Shown: positions 10,240 to 21,930 of the stretch, piece after piece
Position numbering within the stretch: the first letter of the stretch is position 1
How the letters are laid out: each line of letters begins with the position of its first letter
Assembly: GCA_015832175.1 (NCBI GenBank)
Contig: WJXW01000009.1
Location: 1,674,001-1,738,000, forward strand
From: Paraphaeosphaeria minitans
Taxonomy: Eukaryota; Ascomycota; Dothideomycetes; Pleosporales; Didymosphaeriaceae
Reading direction: 5' to 3'
DNA length: 64,000 nucleotides
Program-made: the position numbers and the translations under genes
Notes under the pieces: model-generated
The model's database searches: none
What the model was told of the DNA's origin: nothing
Seen by the model: the letters and a program-made list of their open reading frames with translations, nothing else

Positions 10240-11262
10240 TGGGAATGCTCAGACGATCTCTTCTTTGTCGCGTCGTTACGGACAGTGCGGTGCGAGTTGC
10301 GAAGGCGAGCAATGCCAATGACAGATAGCGCGAAGCCGACGAGGTTCAACCGTTGAGCGGATCGTGGGTCAAATCGGCATGCAGCCCTAGGAGAGTGTCG
10401 AATCGGCAGGCAGCCATAGGAGACAAAGACAAAGACACGTCGCGGCGCGGAGGGTAGGCGTTTCGCTCAAACAGCTTTCCTCCTCACTGCAAGCGCAGAT
10501 AAACAGGTGAAGTTGTCAAACGGGCAGCAATCGCACTGGGGTACGGTAGGTAGGTAGGTAAACCGCGAGCAGCTGCATCCTCATGAAGCAACCATTGCGC
10601 CGGCGAAGGGGAAGACGCGAGCTTATGAACAATGAAGGTCAGTTCGCCCGCGACAACGCGAACAACAGTGGAAGGTCGCGTTAACGTCGCGATGGTGAAT
10701 AGTGGCTGTCCGCTTCCGCTGCAGGTACAAGGGAATGACGCGAAGCCGCCAGGCCTATTCGGGCAGTGGCAGGCGTTGCGGAGGCGCCTGCCATCTCGTA
10801 TGGCACTGGATAGGGCAGCAAGTCAACAGGCTACGAAAATTGACCCAGAGCGAATCGAAGAGCGGCGTGGCGGTGAGAATGAAAGTTGAAGTGAAAGTGA
10901 AAGTGAAAGCGAAAATGTTGCAGTGCGGTAGGCAGATACCTAGACTATCTCGTGGTTTGGTTGCGCAAGTAGGGTGCTGAAGAAGGCGGGGCTGTTCGTA
11001 CCTACCTGCCTCGCGTTCCCATGGGCTTTGCAAACATCTGTGGACAGTGTACCCAGGACCTGAGCTCCAAGATGGCATGTTAACAAAGTCCAAAGTAAAT
11101 CGAGAGAGCAGCGAATAGCAAATCGCGACTGGAATTTTGGCGGGCGTGCAGAAGTAAAAGTCGAACTGAAGGGCTGGAAGCCCATGTGTATTTTATCGCG
11201 CCACCGGTAACATGTACAGTAGAAGCATTCTCGTACCATCATAGCTATGCATGTATTCCGTC
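10240..11262. promoter_or_regulatory. Methyltransferase upstream region
   Basis: One kilobase between two minus-strand genes holds the methyltransferase promoter and the 3' region of the DUF3431 gene. Visible structures are an imperfect 29-bp-spaced direct repeat of about 21 bp (10373-10393 and 10402-10422), four GGTA units at 10545-10560, and a (GTGAAA)-type run at about 10879-10915. Short frames on both strands show no recognisable protein. Confidence 0.45.
10373..10422. repeat. Imperfect direct repeat upstream of methyltransferase
   Basis: Two copies of about 21 bp, beginning AATCGGCATGCAGCC and AATCGGCAGGCAGCC, spaced 29 bp apart and about 140 bp upstream of the start codon. They could be paired protein-binding sites. 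Confidence 0.6.
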
Positions 11263-12568
11263 TCACGGCAACAACTCCGCAGACGGGCCATAGTCCCAAA
11301 TCCGACTGCTATCATACGACTCCCTCTCCTCCTTGCGATTCGCCTCATCCTCGCCCCTCTCGGACGCCTCCTTCCTCTTCCCCTCCAACCACCGATCAAT
11401 CTCCGGGATCATCCTAGTCAGCGTCTCCAGCTCCTTCGTCTCATCGTCACTAAGAACAGACTCCTTTTTCCCCTCCTCTTTCGCCTTGTCTGACTTCTTC
11501 ACAATCGCGTCGAACTCTGTAAACAACCTGTCGCGTTCCTTCTGCTTGTTCTCGTACTGCTCGTACTTCTGGCGCCCGCCGAAACAGATGCCGTAGCCGT
11601 CGCAGTAGCATGTGTTTTGCGCGGGACAGTAGACTTCATGGCCTGTAAAGATGTAGTGCCAGATGTATTCGAAGACACGGCCTGAATATTGGTCTTCCAT
11701 GCCCGTCTGCAGCAACCATTTGCGGTAGTGCAGTAATCGCTCGATGGGCACTTGGCGAATTCTTTCCTTGCTGAGCGCAAACTGCGCGCAGCAAACGCCA
11801 GAGAGCGACGAAGGTATGAGTGCGCCGGGGTGGATTTCTTCCCATACGCTCTTGCGCCAGTGTATCTCCTCTGGCTTGCGGAAGAAGTCAAAATCACCGC
11901 CTGGTCGGTCCATGTGGATCCAGTCGGGGCACCCAGGGTCGTGATGGCATCGCACATTCATGTATCCCATCCGCGCGACCCGGTCGTGGTTCAGCCGCTT
12001 GAGCATACCCAGCGCATCCTGCATTAGCAGATTGTTGTTGTGCCACGCATGGCGATGCGCGTGCATGAAGACGGTGGTATCGGGCAGGTCATCGTAATGG
12101 TCAATCATATATGTAAGGTAGACCTAGAGGTAACTTCAGGTCAGCCACACGGTCTCCAATTGGCGGGCGCAAGAACTACAGTATTCGCCCACGTACCATG
12201 GCCTCTCTGCCTTTGTTTTTGGGAACCTTATGTTCGGCATTTGGATTGTCGACCTCGTACACCATCAGTTTCGCCTCTGGTATCTCTCCCTGCAGCCACT
12301 TCAGGTCTTCCTTCTTTGTCTTTGGCATCACAATGGACCAGGTATAATTTGTGCCCATCGGTTTCGGCTCGCCATCCCTGAAGCGCAACGGAATGCCGAA
12401 GTCAAGCGGGTTGTCGTGCAGCGAAGAAGTTGTCGGCGTCGAGCTCAATGTCTTGCCGAATCGAAATGAGGAATATGGTGCGCGGTCGAGTCGAAAAAAG
12501 GTCCATGTTAGAATGAACAGAGCGAGGACGGAAACGAGCGAGGCAAGACGGGGCGGTCTAGACAGCAT
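11263..12568 (-). CDS. DUF3431 family protein, type II membrane-anchored
   Basis: Two exons, 12568-12197 and 12123-11263, give 410 residues. The intron 12196-12124 (73 bp) has donor GTACGT, branch point GCTGACC and acceptor CTAG, phase 0. Residues about 9-26 (LASLVSVLALFILTWTFF) form an N-terminal signal anchor, which points to a secretory-pathway lumenal protein. The conserved core spans the splice site: REAM, then VYLTYMIDHYDDLPD and VFMHAHRHAWHN at about 125-155, typical of fungal DUF3431 proteins of unknown biochemical function. A Cys-rich patch (PAQNTCYCDGYGICFGG) precedes a charged, probably coiled-coil C-terminal tail of about 100 residues. An in-frame ATG at 12676 would add 36 residues, but the later ATG puts the membrane segment at the usual distance. 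The gene is undamaged although AT-rich repeats begin about 200 bp upstream. Confidence 0.85.
12124..12196 (-). other. DUF3431 gene intron
   Basis: 73-bp intron, donor GTACGT, branch GCTGACC, acceptor CTAG, phase 0. Confidence 0.85.
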
Positions 12569-13329
12569 GATGCTATTGCGCGGTCGATGAGGCGTGCTAG
12601 CTCCACGGTGGACGAGGTCGGCTTCACCGTGGAGGGCGTGTGGGGGAGCATTGGAGTTAAGGGCAGCATAGTGCAAACGGAAAGCGCTAATAACGGCGCG
12701 AGTGTTTGGTTTCAGGGTTATTCAACGTGCGCCTTCAGTGGGGTGGTTACTGTCGTGGCGACTGTTTTAAAGATATTTTAGATATGTTCTTCGTCAGATT
12801 AGCCTGAATAAGTAAGGCTGGGTTAGGGCTTGCTTACTCCCGTTTCGCTTAGCCTCCAGCCTACCGCAAAATCTCAGATAAAATCCCTATGCTAGGCTCA
12901 AATAGGCAGTTTGGTCCTCTAATTAGGTGTTGTAGAGCGGGGCTAGAAAACCTACAGTAGTAAACCTTAGCATAAGAAACGCTTAGATTAACTATAGGGG
13001 GATATGTCCTACCCCACCTTAATAGTGCAGTAGACAATCTACACTACTACTATAGTATATAGTATACCTAGAGAAAGATTTTAATTAGAATCTACTATAT
13101 AGTATAGTTTTACAGCCCTACTAGTAAGTATACCTTTTTTAGCCTTAACTACTAGTACTATAGCGTCTTTTCTAGCCCTAACTATAGTTACTACACTTAT
13201 ATTTTTTTAGCCCTACTTACTATACTATAGGAGATATCGCCTAATAAATAATATTTTAATATAATTAAGGACACTACTTTAGTTAAAAGAGGCTTACTAG
13301 TAAAGAAGTTATACCTAGATTTTTAACTT
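12569..13329. other. Compartment boundary into AT-rich repeats
   Basis: The DUF3431 promoter lies in the first 100-200 bp. From about 12,780 the sequence becomes TpA-rich. It contains short palindromic TATAGTATA tracts (13045-13110) and loosely repeated units of the type TTTTTTAGCCCTAACTA (about 13112-13215) that could be the decayed terminal region of a DNA transposon. Confidence 0.5.
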
Positions 13330-13905
13330 AGTAATAGCTTTAGCGTAGCTTACTACTACGCTATACTTACGCCTTATATAAGATATAACTATTCTTATAC
13401 TTATAAAGAGAAGTTAAAGGTAATTAACTATATTACTAACTACTTATTATAGAAAGAGGATTACTAGCCTTATATCTATATCTAAGAAGGTCTTTAGTAA
13501 AACAGCTCCTTTCGCCTATAAACTAATTATAAGGTTATAGTAGTTTTTTTTATATCTAAAGAGTTAGTAAGCGCCTAGTAGATGTCTAAATTAGAGATTT
13601 TATCTTTAGTATCTAGTAGTTAGCGTATTATTATAAATAGAATCTAGTTATTCTAGCTAGCGCTAGAGGAGAGGCTTTATAATATATTTATTAAGCAACG
13701 TAGGGCTACAAAATTAGTCTTTTACAGGTAGTATTATTGCACGTTAAAGGCCCTATTTAAGCAGCTCTACTTTATAAACCTAAAGTTTATCTTTTTATAT
13801 AGCTAGTTTACTAGCTTCTAAAAGAAGTAGGGTATTACTTATTATAAAGAGGAGGTAGAGGCTAGAGGATAAAGGGTAACCTTCTAGACCTTCTAGTACC
13901 TTCTC
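13330..13905 (+). pseudogene. Possible Tc5/pogo-type transposase N-terminus, RIP-mutated
   Basis: On the plus strand, reading TAG/TAA as former Gln or Trp codons, a continuous protein appears. Segments such as LALEERLYNIFIKQRRA and, near 13735-13870, KALFKQLY and FTSF.KK.GITY resemble the CENP-B-like helix-turn-helix of Tc5/pogo transposases (the usual form is F..S.GW...F.KR..I). No DDE domain follows. The last 60 bases fall inside an inverted-repeat arm, so the end is ambiguous. The reverse strand also gives a readable but less convincing frame. Confidence 0.35.
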
Positions 13906-13922
13906 TCCCCTAGTACTAGTTG
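13842..13922 (+). repeat. Left arm of an inverted repeat split by the 40.7-kb insertion
   Basis: About 80 bases that recur in inverted orientation, first as 14265-14291 and then, beyond the inserted retrotransposons, as 55021-55077. Only about one transition separates the two arms. Beyond the arms the two flanks differ. Confidence 0.8.
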
Positions 13923-14264
13923 TAAGGAATAGGTAACCTTTAAAGGTTCCTAGAGTTACCTTTTCTATATTCTAGAACTTTCTATAATAACGTTATAATA
14001 ACGTTATAGCCCTATAGATACTAAGTAACGTTATAGGTGACGTTATAAGGTAACGTCATAGGTATCGTTATAGGTAACGTTATAGATAGTAGAGAATTAC
14101 TAAGTAGAATACTCTAGAATCTCTACTGTATGTATATAAGGAGAGTTACCTTCTACGTGTACTCTCTATTCTAGATAGTAATTCTAAGCCTATACCTAAG
14201 GTTTTATTGCTCTATTTAACTACGTTCGATCTACCCTCTATTACTCTAGTCTCTACTATTCTAG
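13923..14264. other. Spacer between inverted-repeat arms
   Basis: 340 bp without coding signal. It contains several TAACGTTAT(AGG) units at about 13985-14090 and a TATATAAGG TATA-like box near 14136, so it may be LTR- or MITE-like promoter sequence. Confidence 0.45.
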
Positions 14265-14291
14265 GTAACTAGTACTAGGGGAGAGAAGGTA
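14265..14291 (-). repeat. Right arm of inverted repeat, first part
   Basis: CTAGTACTAGGGGAGAGAAGG is the inverse of the arm end at 13898-13920. It is interrupted at 14291 by the A-D insertion and resumes at 55021. The last five bases, AGGTA, form the target-site duplication. Confidence 0.8.
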
Positions 14292-14747
14292 TATTAAATC
14301 TAAGAGGGTAGCTAGTCCTAAAGGGTTAAGGTTAGTTCTTAGGCAGGAGTACTTACAGAAGGTGGAAGGTCTTATTAATATAATAGTATCTTATAAAGTG
14401 TAATAAGTTAATAATTTAGTCTACTAGAATCTAAATAATAGATTAATAAATAGATTAAATATAAGTATAAGAAGCTTATTCTCGCGTTCCTATATACTAA
14501 GTAGTCCTACACTTCCTAGAATCCCATATGTCCTAGAGTCCTATATGTCCTAGAGTCCTATATGTCCTAGAGTCCTATACGGGCAAGTCCTACGCATCCT
14601 AGAGTTCCTGTATAGGTAAGACCTATGCGGTCCTTAGGACCTTTAGGACCTATAACTTATTATGTAACTACTTAGTTAGCTAACTCTAGTAAACTAGTAG
14701 TTTAATAAGTTTACGCCCTACTACTTATACGTAGCTAGATCCTAATA
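14292..14747 (-). repeat. LTR of A, 3' (left) copy
   Basis: 456 bp, ends TATTA...TAATA (RIP-altered TGTTA...TAACA). The half nearest 14292 is the U5/R side shared with elements B and E. The other half is a U3 unique to A/D, with four 17-bp tandem units at 14514-14581. Confidence 0.9.
14514..14581. repeat. 17-bp tandem repeat in A/D U3
   Basis: Four consecutive near-identical units of TCCTAGAGTCCTATATG. The same array occurs in the other A/D LTRs (near 20806 and 54782). As a U3 array it could be an enhancer or regulator-binding array. Confidence 0.85.
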
Positions 14748-14870
14748 TTATTCTCCCCTTCTAAGCTTAATATTCTTATAAGTTAACTACTTATAAAGTT
14801 ATTATTTTATTCTATTTAATATTACTATAGTTAAGCTAATTATCTTAAGAAAGACTACGTTTTTATAATA

Positions 14871-15370
14871 GTTACCTATTTATACTATACTAAAAAGAAA
14901 TACACTTATTATCTTTTTTCTTTACACTCTTAGTGTACTAACTATATTAAGTAGAGAAACTAGAAGTGTAAGCCTAAAAAGATTCCTTTACTAGATTATT
15001 TAAAAATAGATGCTAAAATAGAGAGGTTAGAGAAGTTAGAGGCTAAAGAAGAGGTAAAGCTCTATATTAAGAAAAAGATAGCTAAGGCAGCTCTTCTTTA
15101 CACCTATTAAGTGTAAAAGAAGATAGCGCGTCTACGTAATTAGTAAAAGAAATTATATTAGAAAGAATAAAAATTATTTAATTATAGTATAAGTACTATA
15201 GATAAGTTAGAAGCGCTTAAAGCGTAGGAGGAGTTAGTGTAGGCTATTGCGTTAATAAATCCTAACGCGCTATTAGGCGCTAAAGTAATTAACTAGTCTA
15301 TTTTATAGGCTAGCCCTTATACTAGTAGTAATTCCTAGGTGCGTTTTAGTTGTCTCTTTATAATTTCTAG
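14871..15370 (+). pseudogene. Antisense ORF of A: Zn2Cys6-like cluster plus coiled coil
   Basis: The ORF lies between chromodomain and 3' LTR on the strand opposite gag-pol. From 14877 the frame gives Y-x2-Y-x6-Y-x8-C-x2-Y-x7-C (last Cys at 14967-14969). Each Tyr codon is one RIP transition (TGC/TGT to TAC/TAT) from Cys, so the ancestral spacing matches the fungal Zn(II)2Cys6 binuclear cluster. A Lys/Glu/Leu-rich heptad region follows (KIERLEKLEAKEEVKLY and on), a likely coiled-coil dimerisation segment as in Zn2Cys6 regulators. Several TAG/TAA stand for Gln. DNA binding is inferred, not shown. The same arrangement recurs in D, E and B. Confidence 0.6.
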
Positions 15371-15379
15371 CGTCTAATT

Positions 15380-18300
15380 ATAGAAGTTGTTTATCTATTA
15401 TTAATAGTTAGATAGGTTTTCCTTAGGTTCTTATATATTTTTACTAGACAAATACCTTTTCTATTTAATAAGGTATTCTTTAGTGTCTATATACACGTTA
15501 TGTACTTATAGGATTTATTCTACTTTAAACTTAGTTTCTTCTTAAGCTTAGTAACAGAAGGTGGTTTTAACTAGTGTTTTAGGGTCTACTAATTCTAGTA
15601 GTAATATATAGAATACTAGGTGTATCTTCGCATCTAGTAGTAGTTCCAACCTGTAGTTTACTAGTAATATTTACTTAGAAATATAAAATAGTCTAACCTT
15701 AATATAATCTAGTTTTTTGTGTTTTTTCTTCTAAGTTTAAAGGTTCTTTATAAGTAAATATACTTTATCCCCCTTTTTTAGCTAAGGTGCTATTTTTTAT
15801 TTTTAGTTTTAGTATAAAATTAATTACTACTAAGCTTTCTTAAGATTCTCTTAGAGTTATTAGTGTATTTTCTTTATATTTTCTACTATATCTATAGCTT
15901 CTTTTACTTTAATTATCGTAGGAAATTATTAATTAAAGAGATGTAGGTGTCTTTTATAGTTTACATAGAATAGTGTATATCCTAATACTACTAATACTTT
16001 GTTATTATAGGCTAACTACGCTATAGGTAGTAATAAAACCTAGTTATTCTTTTAACTGTTGCAGTAGATGCGTAGGTACGTTTCTATAGTTTAGTTCGTA
16101 CGTTCTATCTATCTGTCTATTTATAGATAGTAAGCTATTAATAGTTTTTGTTTCATTCTAAGTAGTGCTATGAGCGTTGTCTAATAATTTAACGTAAAGA
16201 GCTTATCTCTATCGCTAATAATTATTTTTAGGATTCCATAGTGTCTAATTAGTTAGTCTAGGATAAGAAAAGCGAGTTCCTTTACTGTTATTCTTTTAAG
16301 ACATAGAATAAGCTTAATATACTTAGTTAGTTAGTAGACTATTACTAGTATACTATTATATTTAATTCCTGTTGTTAGATTCTTAGAGTTTAGAATTCCT
16401 ATAACAAAATCTATAGTAATATCTTCCTATAGTGCTGTTAGTATTCTAATTACTTACATCTCTTTATATTTAAAATGTATACTGTGTTTATTTCTCTAGC
16501 ATTCTACACATTTATAGATATAAGCTATTATAGCTTCCCTAATTCCTTTAAAGGTGTAATTCCTTTAAATAAGTTCTATTATTTTTGTAATACCTAGGTG
16601 TCTGTATATAGGGTTATTATAGTATTATTAGATAATCTTAGTCTGTAGATGTTCCAGAACTTCTTAGTTAATTACTAAAAGTTAATTTAGTTCTGCTGTT
16701 AGCTCTAGAGATCTATCTTTAGCTTTATAAAGAATTGTAGAGAAGGTTTTTACCTTTTCTCCTACTAGATTACTTTATTAGCTAAAAGCGTCTACTCTGC
16801 TATTTTCTTTTCTAGCTATATAGATGATTTTAAACTTATACTACCTAGTAGTTTGCAACTATCTTTATTATTATAGCGTAAGTTCTTTTGTTATTATAAA
16901 CCTTAGAAGGTTCTTATAATCTATATAGATTTCTAGCGTTAAGTAACTAAGCGCGTAAATCCTCTAGTGCTTTAAGGCTTTAATAATAGCGTAGAGTTCT
17001 TTATTATGTATATTATATTGTGTTTTAGCGTTATTAAATTTGCATAAGTAATAGGCAATTAGGTGCTATTTACTATTATATTCTTATTTAGCGTAGGCGC
17101 CTAGCGTAAGATCGCTAGTGTCTGTTTTAAAGCGTAGTAGTTTATCGCTTCTAAAATAAATAAGAATAGGTTCTATAATACATGCTGTCTTAAGGAGTTA
17201 GAATAACATTCTACACTTATTTATCTATTTAAAGGGCACGTCCTTTTTTATAAAATTTATTAAAGGTATTATAACCTTTGCGTAATTTTAGATGAATTAT
17301 TAGTTAAATCTACAGAATTTTAAGAATTCTTAAATATTCTTAGCTGTCTTTAGTATTAGCTAGTTCTTAATATATTTAACTTTACTTAGTGCTATCTTAA
17401 TTCCTTTCGTAGTAATAATGTGTCCTAGGAATTTAAGTTATTTAACGTTAAACTTACATTTCTTAAGTTTAATGCAAAGGTATACTTTGTCTAGTGCTTC
17501 TAGTACTATCTATATATACTTAGTGTGGTCTAATTTGTTTTTGGAAAAGACGAGGATATTATCTATATACGCAATAACAAATATGTCTAGATGTTTACAA
17601 AGTATGTTATTAATAAGTGCTATAAAAGCTGCTAGTGCATTTATAAGTCTAAAAGGCATAACCTTATATTTAAATAGTTTATAGCGTAATTAAAACACTG
17701 TTTTCTATTCTTTACCTTTCTTAATTTGTATAAGGTGGTAACTATCTCTTAGATTTATTATTATAAATATCTTAGCTTAAGATAATTAATCTTATAACTC
17801 TATAATGTTTAGTAGTAGATATTAGTTCTTTATTGTTATATTATTAAGTTGTTAGTAGTTAATATATAGTCTGTCTAATCTATCCTTTTTCTTAATAAAT
17901 ATAAAAGGGCTTACTACTAGTAACTTTAATAGTTATATATATCCTTTCTTAAAGTTTATCTTAATAAAATCACGTTCTTTAAGGAGTTCTTCTCCTATCT
18001 TACTATATAGTAGTCTAAAAGGTAGCGTTTTCCCTTCTTTTAGGTCTATTATAAGATCCTAGGGTTAATATTCTAGTAGGTTTACTTTTCCTTCCTTTTC
18101 TGTAAATATGTGTGTCTATTTCCTATACTCTCTTAGTAAGGTAAGGGGTGTGCTATTATCCTCCTTTTTATACTTCTTAACCTAGTGGTTCCTGCTAGCG
18201 TCTACTAAGGTATGCTTCTGTTTTTTAACTGTCTGTTACAGTATTATGTTATTCATAACTCCCTTATCTACTATTATTTTTAGTTAATACGTAGGTTTTA

Positions 18301-20560
18301 CTTATAATATATAATTGCAGCGTTTAAATAATATTTTCTTTATACTCTAGTTAATCTGCGGGTTATATATTGTTAACTAAAGTAATTCTAAAACTAACTT
18401 ATGCTTAGATCCTAGTAAGATATCTAAGGTAAGTTCCTCTCTATGTCCTTAGACTATTATTATGGTAGTAACCTCCTAGTATATTTAAGGTGTCTTAGGC
18501 ATCAGGGATCTATTCGCGATATAAATAATATAGGGTACTTTTTTCTTTAATATTATAAGTCCTGCTTATTTTACTATTTAATAAGATATAAAGTTCTTTC
18601 CTACTCTTAAGTCTATAAGAGCTTAAGCCTATATTCCTTTAAGCTATACTAGTAGCTTAACTAATACTATACTTACTATAGTATTTAATTTAATAAAGGC
18701 GTTTTCTTATCTAAGTTTAGGCCTAAAAAAGACATCTATTTATATAGGTTGTAGTTAAGTTCTAGTGCCTAGTATACGTTTCTAAGCATCCGCTTCTATT
18801 ATTATTTTTAAGTATATAGCTTATATAGATTGTTTTCTTCTTCTTCCTATAAGGATGTTCTTCTATTTTTCCTCCTACAGTCTTTACTATTCCTATATAC
18901 TAGTTAAATTAGTAGTTTTATTATTACTTCTTATATAGGGCAGTTTACAAAGCTGTCTAAATATTTAGCTATATAGTAGTATTCGTAGTCTAAGTTTAGA
19001 CACGTATACTAGTACAGTTATATATAGTCTCTATTAATAAGTATATTACAGCATTTATTGCCCTTTAGCGTAAAGTAAGAAAAGTATTTTACTTATTATT
19101 TATTCTAGAGGTGTTTATTATAAGCTACAATAGGGCAGTTTATCTATATTTATCTATAGCGTAGTTTCTTTCTAGGTTATTTCTTATTCTCCTCCTTCTC
19201 TACCTTATATTATACGTATATTGGTTCTTCGTAATACATCTACATATAGAATTAGTATGTAGGATTTTAGTAGTCTAGATAGTACTTTAGTACGTAGTCT
19301 AACTTCTTATTTTTATAGGGTTACATTTCTTTTAGTGCCTAGTAGGGTTCTATATAGTCCTAAACATTTAGTTTATACTTAGGTAATATAGGGTTGTCTT
19401 CTTCCTACCTACTTTATAGGTAAGGAGTAGAAGATCTTAGTATCTCTTCTACGTCTTCTATATTATAGTATACGTTAGAGTTATCTTCTAGATCTTTATA
19501 TAGTTATAAGTTAGGTAAATCTAATTACTTACTTTACTCTAGTGTAACGCGTTAGTAACTAAATAGTGTTATAATAACTTCCTATTCCTTATTAGGTTCT
19601 TAGTCCTTAATAGTTAGTATATTTAACTTAGTTTAATAGACTTTGTTCTTTAATCTATAGTTCCTAGCTATATAGCCTAGTTTACCACATATAAAGTATT
19701 TATAGGTCTTAGTTATTAGTTATTAACTTCTATCTAAAACGCGTTTGTTAGACTACTTAGGGCCTATCCTTCCTCTTTTTCCTTTACCTATATAGTTAAA
19801 CTAGACATCTTCTATTAGTTTATATCTCTAGTAGTTCCTTAGCTATTACTTTTAGACAATTCTAATAAGGTTCTTATAAACTATTTTTACTAGTTATCTA
19901 AAGCTTATTACTCTAGGGTTTTAGTAAAGCTCCTATTATAGTAAAAACTATTCTCTATTAATTCTAATAGTTTCTTTATATAGTTCTTTAAGGTTAGTAA
20001 TTTGTGTACTACTATATAAGAGTTCTTTACGTAGTTTCTATTTAAGTCCTTATTTATATATATTCTAGAGAGATTTATTATCCTAGTTAAGCTGCATAGC
20101 GTATCTATAAAACTTAGCTATATACTTAGCTGCTAATTATTTCTAAGTTATAGTCTAAATTTTTGCTTTTATAATAGAGTCTTTATTAGCAATTCTAAAG
20201 AGTTATTTAAGGTATTTCTTAAAGTTATTATAATCTTTAATAATATTAACTACATTAGCGTGTTTATTTACGTAATTATTATTATTATTATTATAGTCTA
20301 TTCCTAGGTACTTTTTAAGGTAGAGATAGATCTATAATTCTATATCTCCTTATATATATATTGCTGCAAAGATAACCTTCTTCTTATCTTTAAGGGGTTT
20401 GTCTAAGTTAAAGAAGTAGAGGTCTAACTAAAGAATCTAGACGTTAGTGTAAAATTGTTTACTAAAGTAGAGATTAGGTTTATATACTTTACTACTATCT
20501 TTTATAGGAGTAATCTTAGTGGCACCTAAAGCTATAGAAGAGGTAGGAGTTTGTAAAGTA
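15380..20560 (-). pseudogene. gag-pol of A, RIP-inactivated
   Basis: Minus-strand polyprotein relic: gag zinc knuckle near 19660-19710, reverse transcriptase LDIFVIAYIDNILVF at 17545-17592 (second catalytic Asp now Asn), RNase H near 17080-17160, integrase near 15900-16700 and chromodomain YLIK.KRYLSSKNI.EP near 15400-15480. TAG occurs at the expected Trp positions. No frame of useful length is open. Confidence 0.85.
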
Positions 20561-20582
20561 CTTATATTAAAAGTGTTTAAAA

Positions 20583-21038
20583 TATTAAATCTAAAAGGGT
20601 AGCTAGTCCTAAAGGGTTAAAGTTAGTTCTTAGGCAGAAGTACTTATAGAAGGTAGAAGGTCTTATTAATATAATAGTATCTTATAAAGTGTAATAAGTT
20701 AATAATTTAGTCTACTAGAATCTAAATAATAGATTAATAAATAGATTAAATATAAGTATAAGAAGCTTATTCTCGCGTTCCTATATACTAAGTAGTCCTA
20801 CACTTCCTAGAATCCCATATGTCCTAGAGTCCTATATGTCCTAGAGTCCTATATGTCCTAGAGTCCTATACGGGCAAGTCCTACGCATCCTAGAGTTCCT
20901 GTATAGGTAAGACCTATGCGGTCCTTAGGACCTTTAGGACCTATAACTTATTATGTAACTACTTAGTTAGCTAACTCTAGTAAACTAGTAGTTTAATAAG
21001 TTTACGCCCTACTACTTATACGTAGCTAGATCCTAATA
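20583..21038 (-). repeat. Central LTR shared by A and D
   Basis: 456 bp, the 5' LTR of A and the 3' LTR of D at once. On its left is the 5' leader of A; on its right is the same 123-bp 3' internal end (with purine tract) that follows the A 3' LTR at 14748-14870. No target duplication borders it. Confidence 0.88.
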
Positions 21039-21165
21039 TTATTCTCCCCTTCTAAGCTTAATATTCTTATAAGTTAACTACTTATAAAGTTATTATTTTA
21101 TTCTATTTAATATTACTATAGTTAAGCTAATTATCTTAAGAAAGACTACGTTTTTATAATAATTA

Positions 21166-21403
21166 TGTTGGTTTGGCTCAATCTGCAATTAAGCATTTAA
21201 GGGTTGATAGTATACTATCGTGCAAAGGGTAAGAAGTAGGTTCAATTAATTACGTCTAGTCTATCGTACAAAGGGGCACTAAGGGCTTTATAAAGTCTCT
21301 GCCTCTTAGCGCTAACCTAAGTAGTGGGTCCTTGTGCGGGTCCCTATAGGTAGGCAGGCCCCTACTTCACCCAGTGCTACTTGTACAATAAACTGTATAG
21401 ATA
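21166..21403 (-). repeat. LTR of F, 3' (left) copy
   Basis: 238 bp, TGTTGG...GATA (RIP form of ...GACA). Identical in layout to 28217-28454 and, in truncated form, to 57338-57516. Confidence 0.9.
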
Positions 21404-21902
21404 CTAGTAACTTTTCTTTTGTGTAATAGCCTATGTCTATTATACGCTTCCCTTTCCTATCCTTCTCTATCTATACAGTTAGCCTTCCCCCTATTAGAAC
21501 AAGTTGTGGGGTAGGTACAATGTTACTGTGCAGCAGAGGTTCTATTTACACCTACTCTTATGTAAATAGGCAGTGACAGCTAACCTACTTAGTTTTTACC
21601 TTACCCCCTCGTATAGTAGCAGAGCCGCATCGCATAATAAGGCTCTTTCTAGGCATGTGCCTTATACGTAAACAGAAGGTGGGGTGTTAAGCAATATAAT
21701 ACTTAGCGCTAGGTCTTAGTAAGTAGGTATAAAAGGATGTCTCTTAGCTCTCCTAAACCCTCTCTTCTTTATCCCACTTTAATATACGTGTACCTTCCTC
21801 CCTTCTTTCCTTATTCTTTTTAGTGTCCTAGTGTCTAGTAGCTAGTGCTCTGTTACTAGTGAATATATATAGCTTTTTCGTACAATGCTAATTTTTAACA
21901 AA

Positions 21903-21930
21903 ACACACACATACACACACACACACACAC
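21903..21930. repeat. (CA)n microsatellite in F
   Basis: Almost pure CA run. It is notable because it keeps CpA dinucleotides, the preferred RIP target, in a RIP-mutated element. Confidence 0.8.

Larger units (their letters stand above)
14292..21038 (-). mobile_element. Chromovirus A (Ty3/Gypsy with chromodomain), RIP-inactivated
   Basis: Full-length, 6747 bp, reading on the minus strand. From the 5' (right) side: gag with a zinc knuckle (CGKLG.IA near 19660-19710), protease region, reverse transcriptase with YIDN in place of YIDD at 17545-17592, RNase H, integrase, and a chromodomain near 15400-15480. An opposite-strand ORF and then the 3' LTR follow. A purine-rich tract (complement of TTATTCTCCCCTT, 14748-14760) abuts the 3' LTR as the plus-strand primer. 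The frames are full of TAA/TAG. Confidence 0.9.

Noticed and set aside
12820..12840. TTAGGG near the start of the AT-rich region
   Set aside because: A single occurrence, not a telomeric array.
14270..14291. Solo LTR for the spacer 13922-14265
   Set aside because: It starts TG and has a TATA-like box, but the right end does not end in CA or form a terminal inverted repeat. The inverted arms explain the borders better.
17418..17684. Plus-strand frames of 88 codons here and at 49499-49765
   Set aside because: They are the complement of the reverse transcriptase region of A and E; the two resemble each other only because pol is conserved.
20583..21038. Independent insertion of A beside D
   Set aside because: No target duplication borders this LTR, and the 123-bp internal 3' end follows it directly, so a shared LTR fits better.
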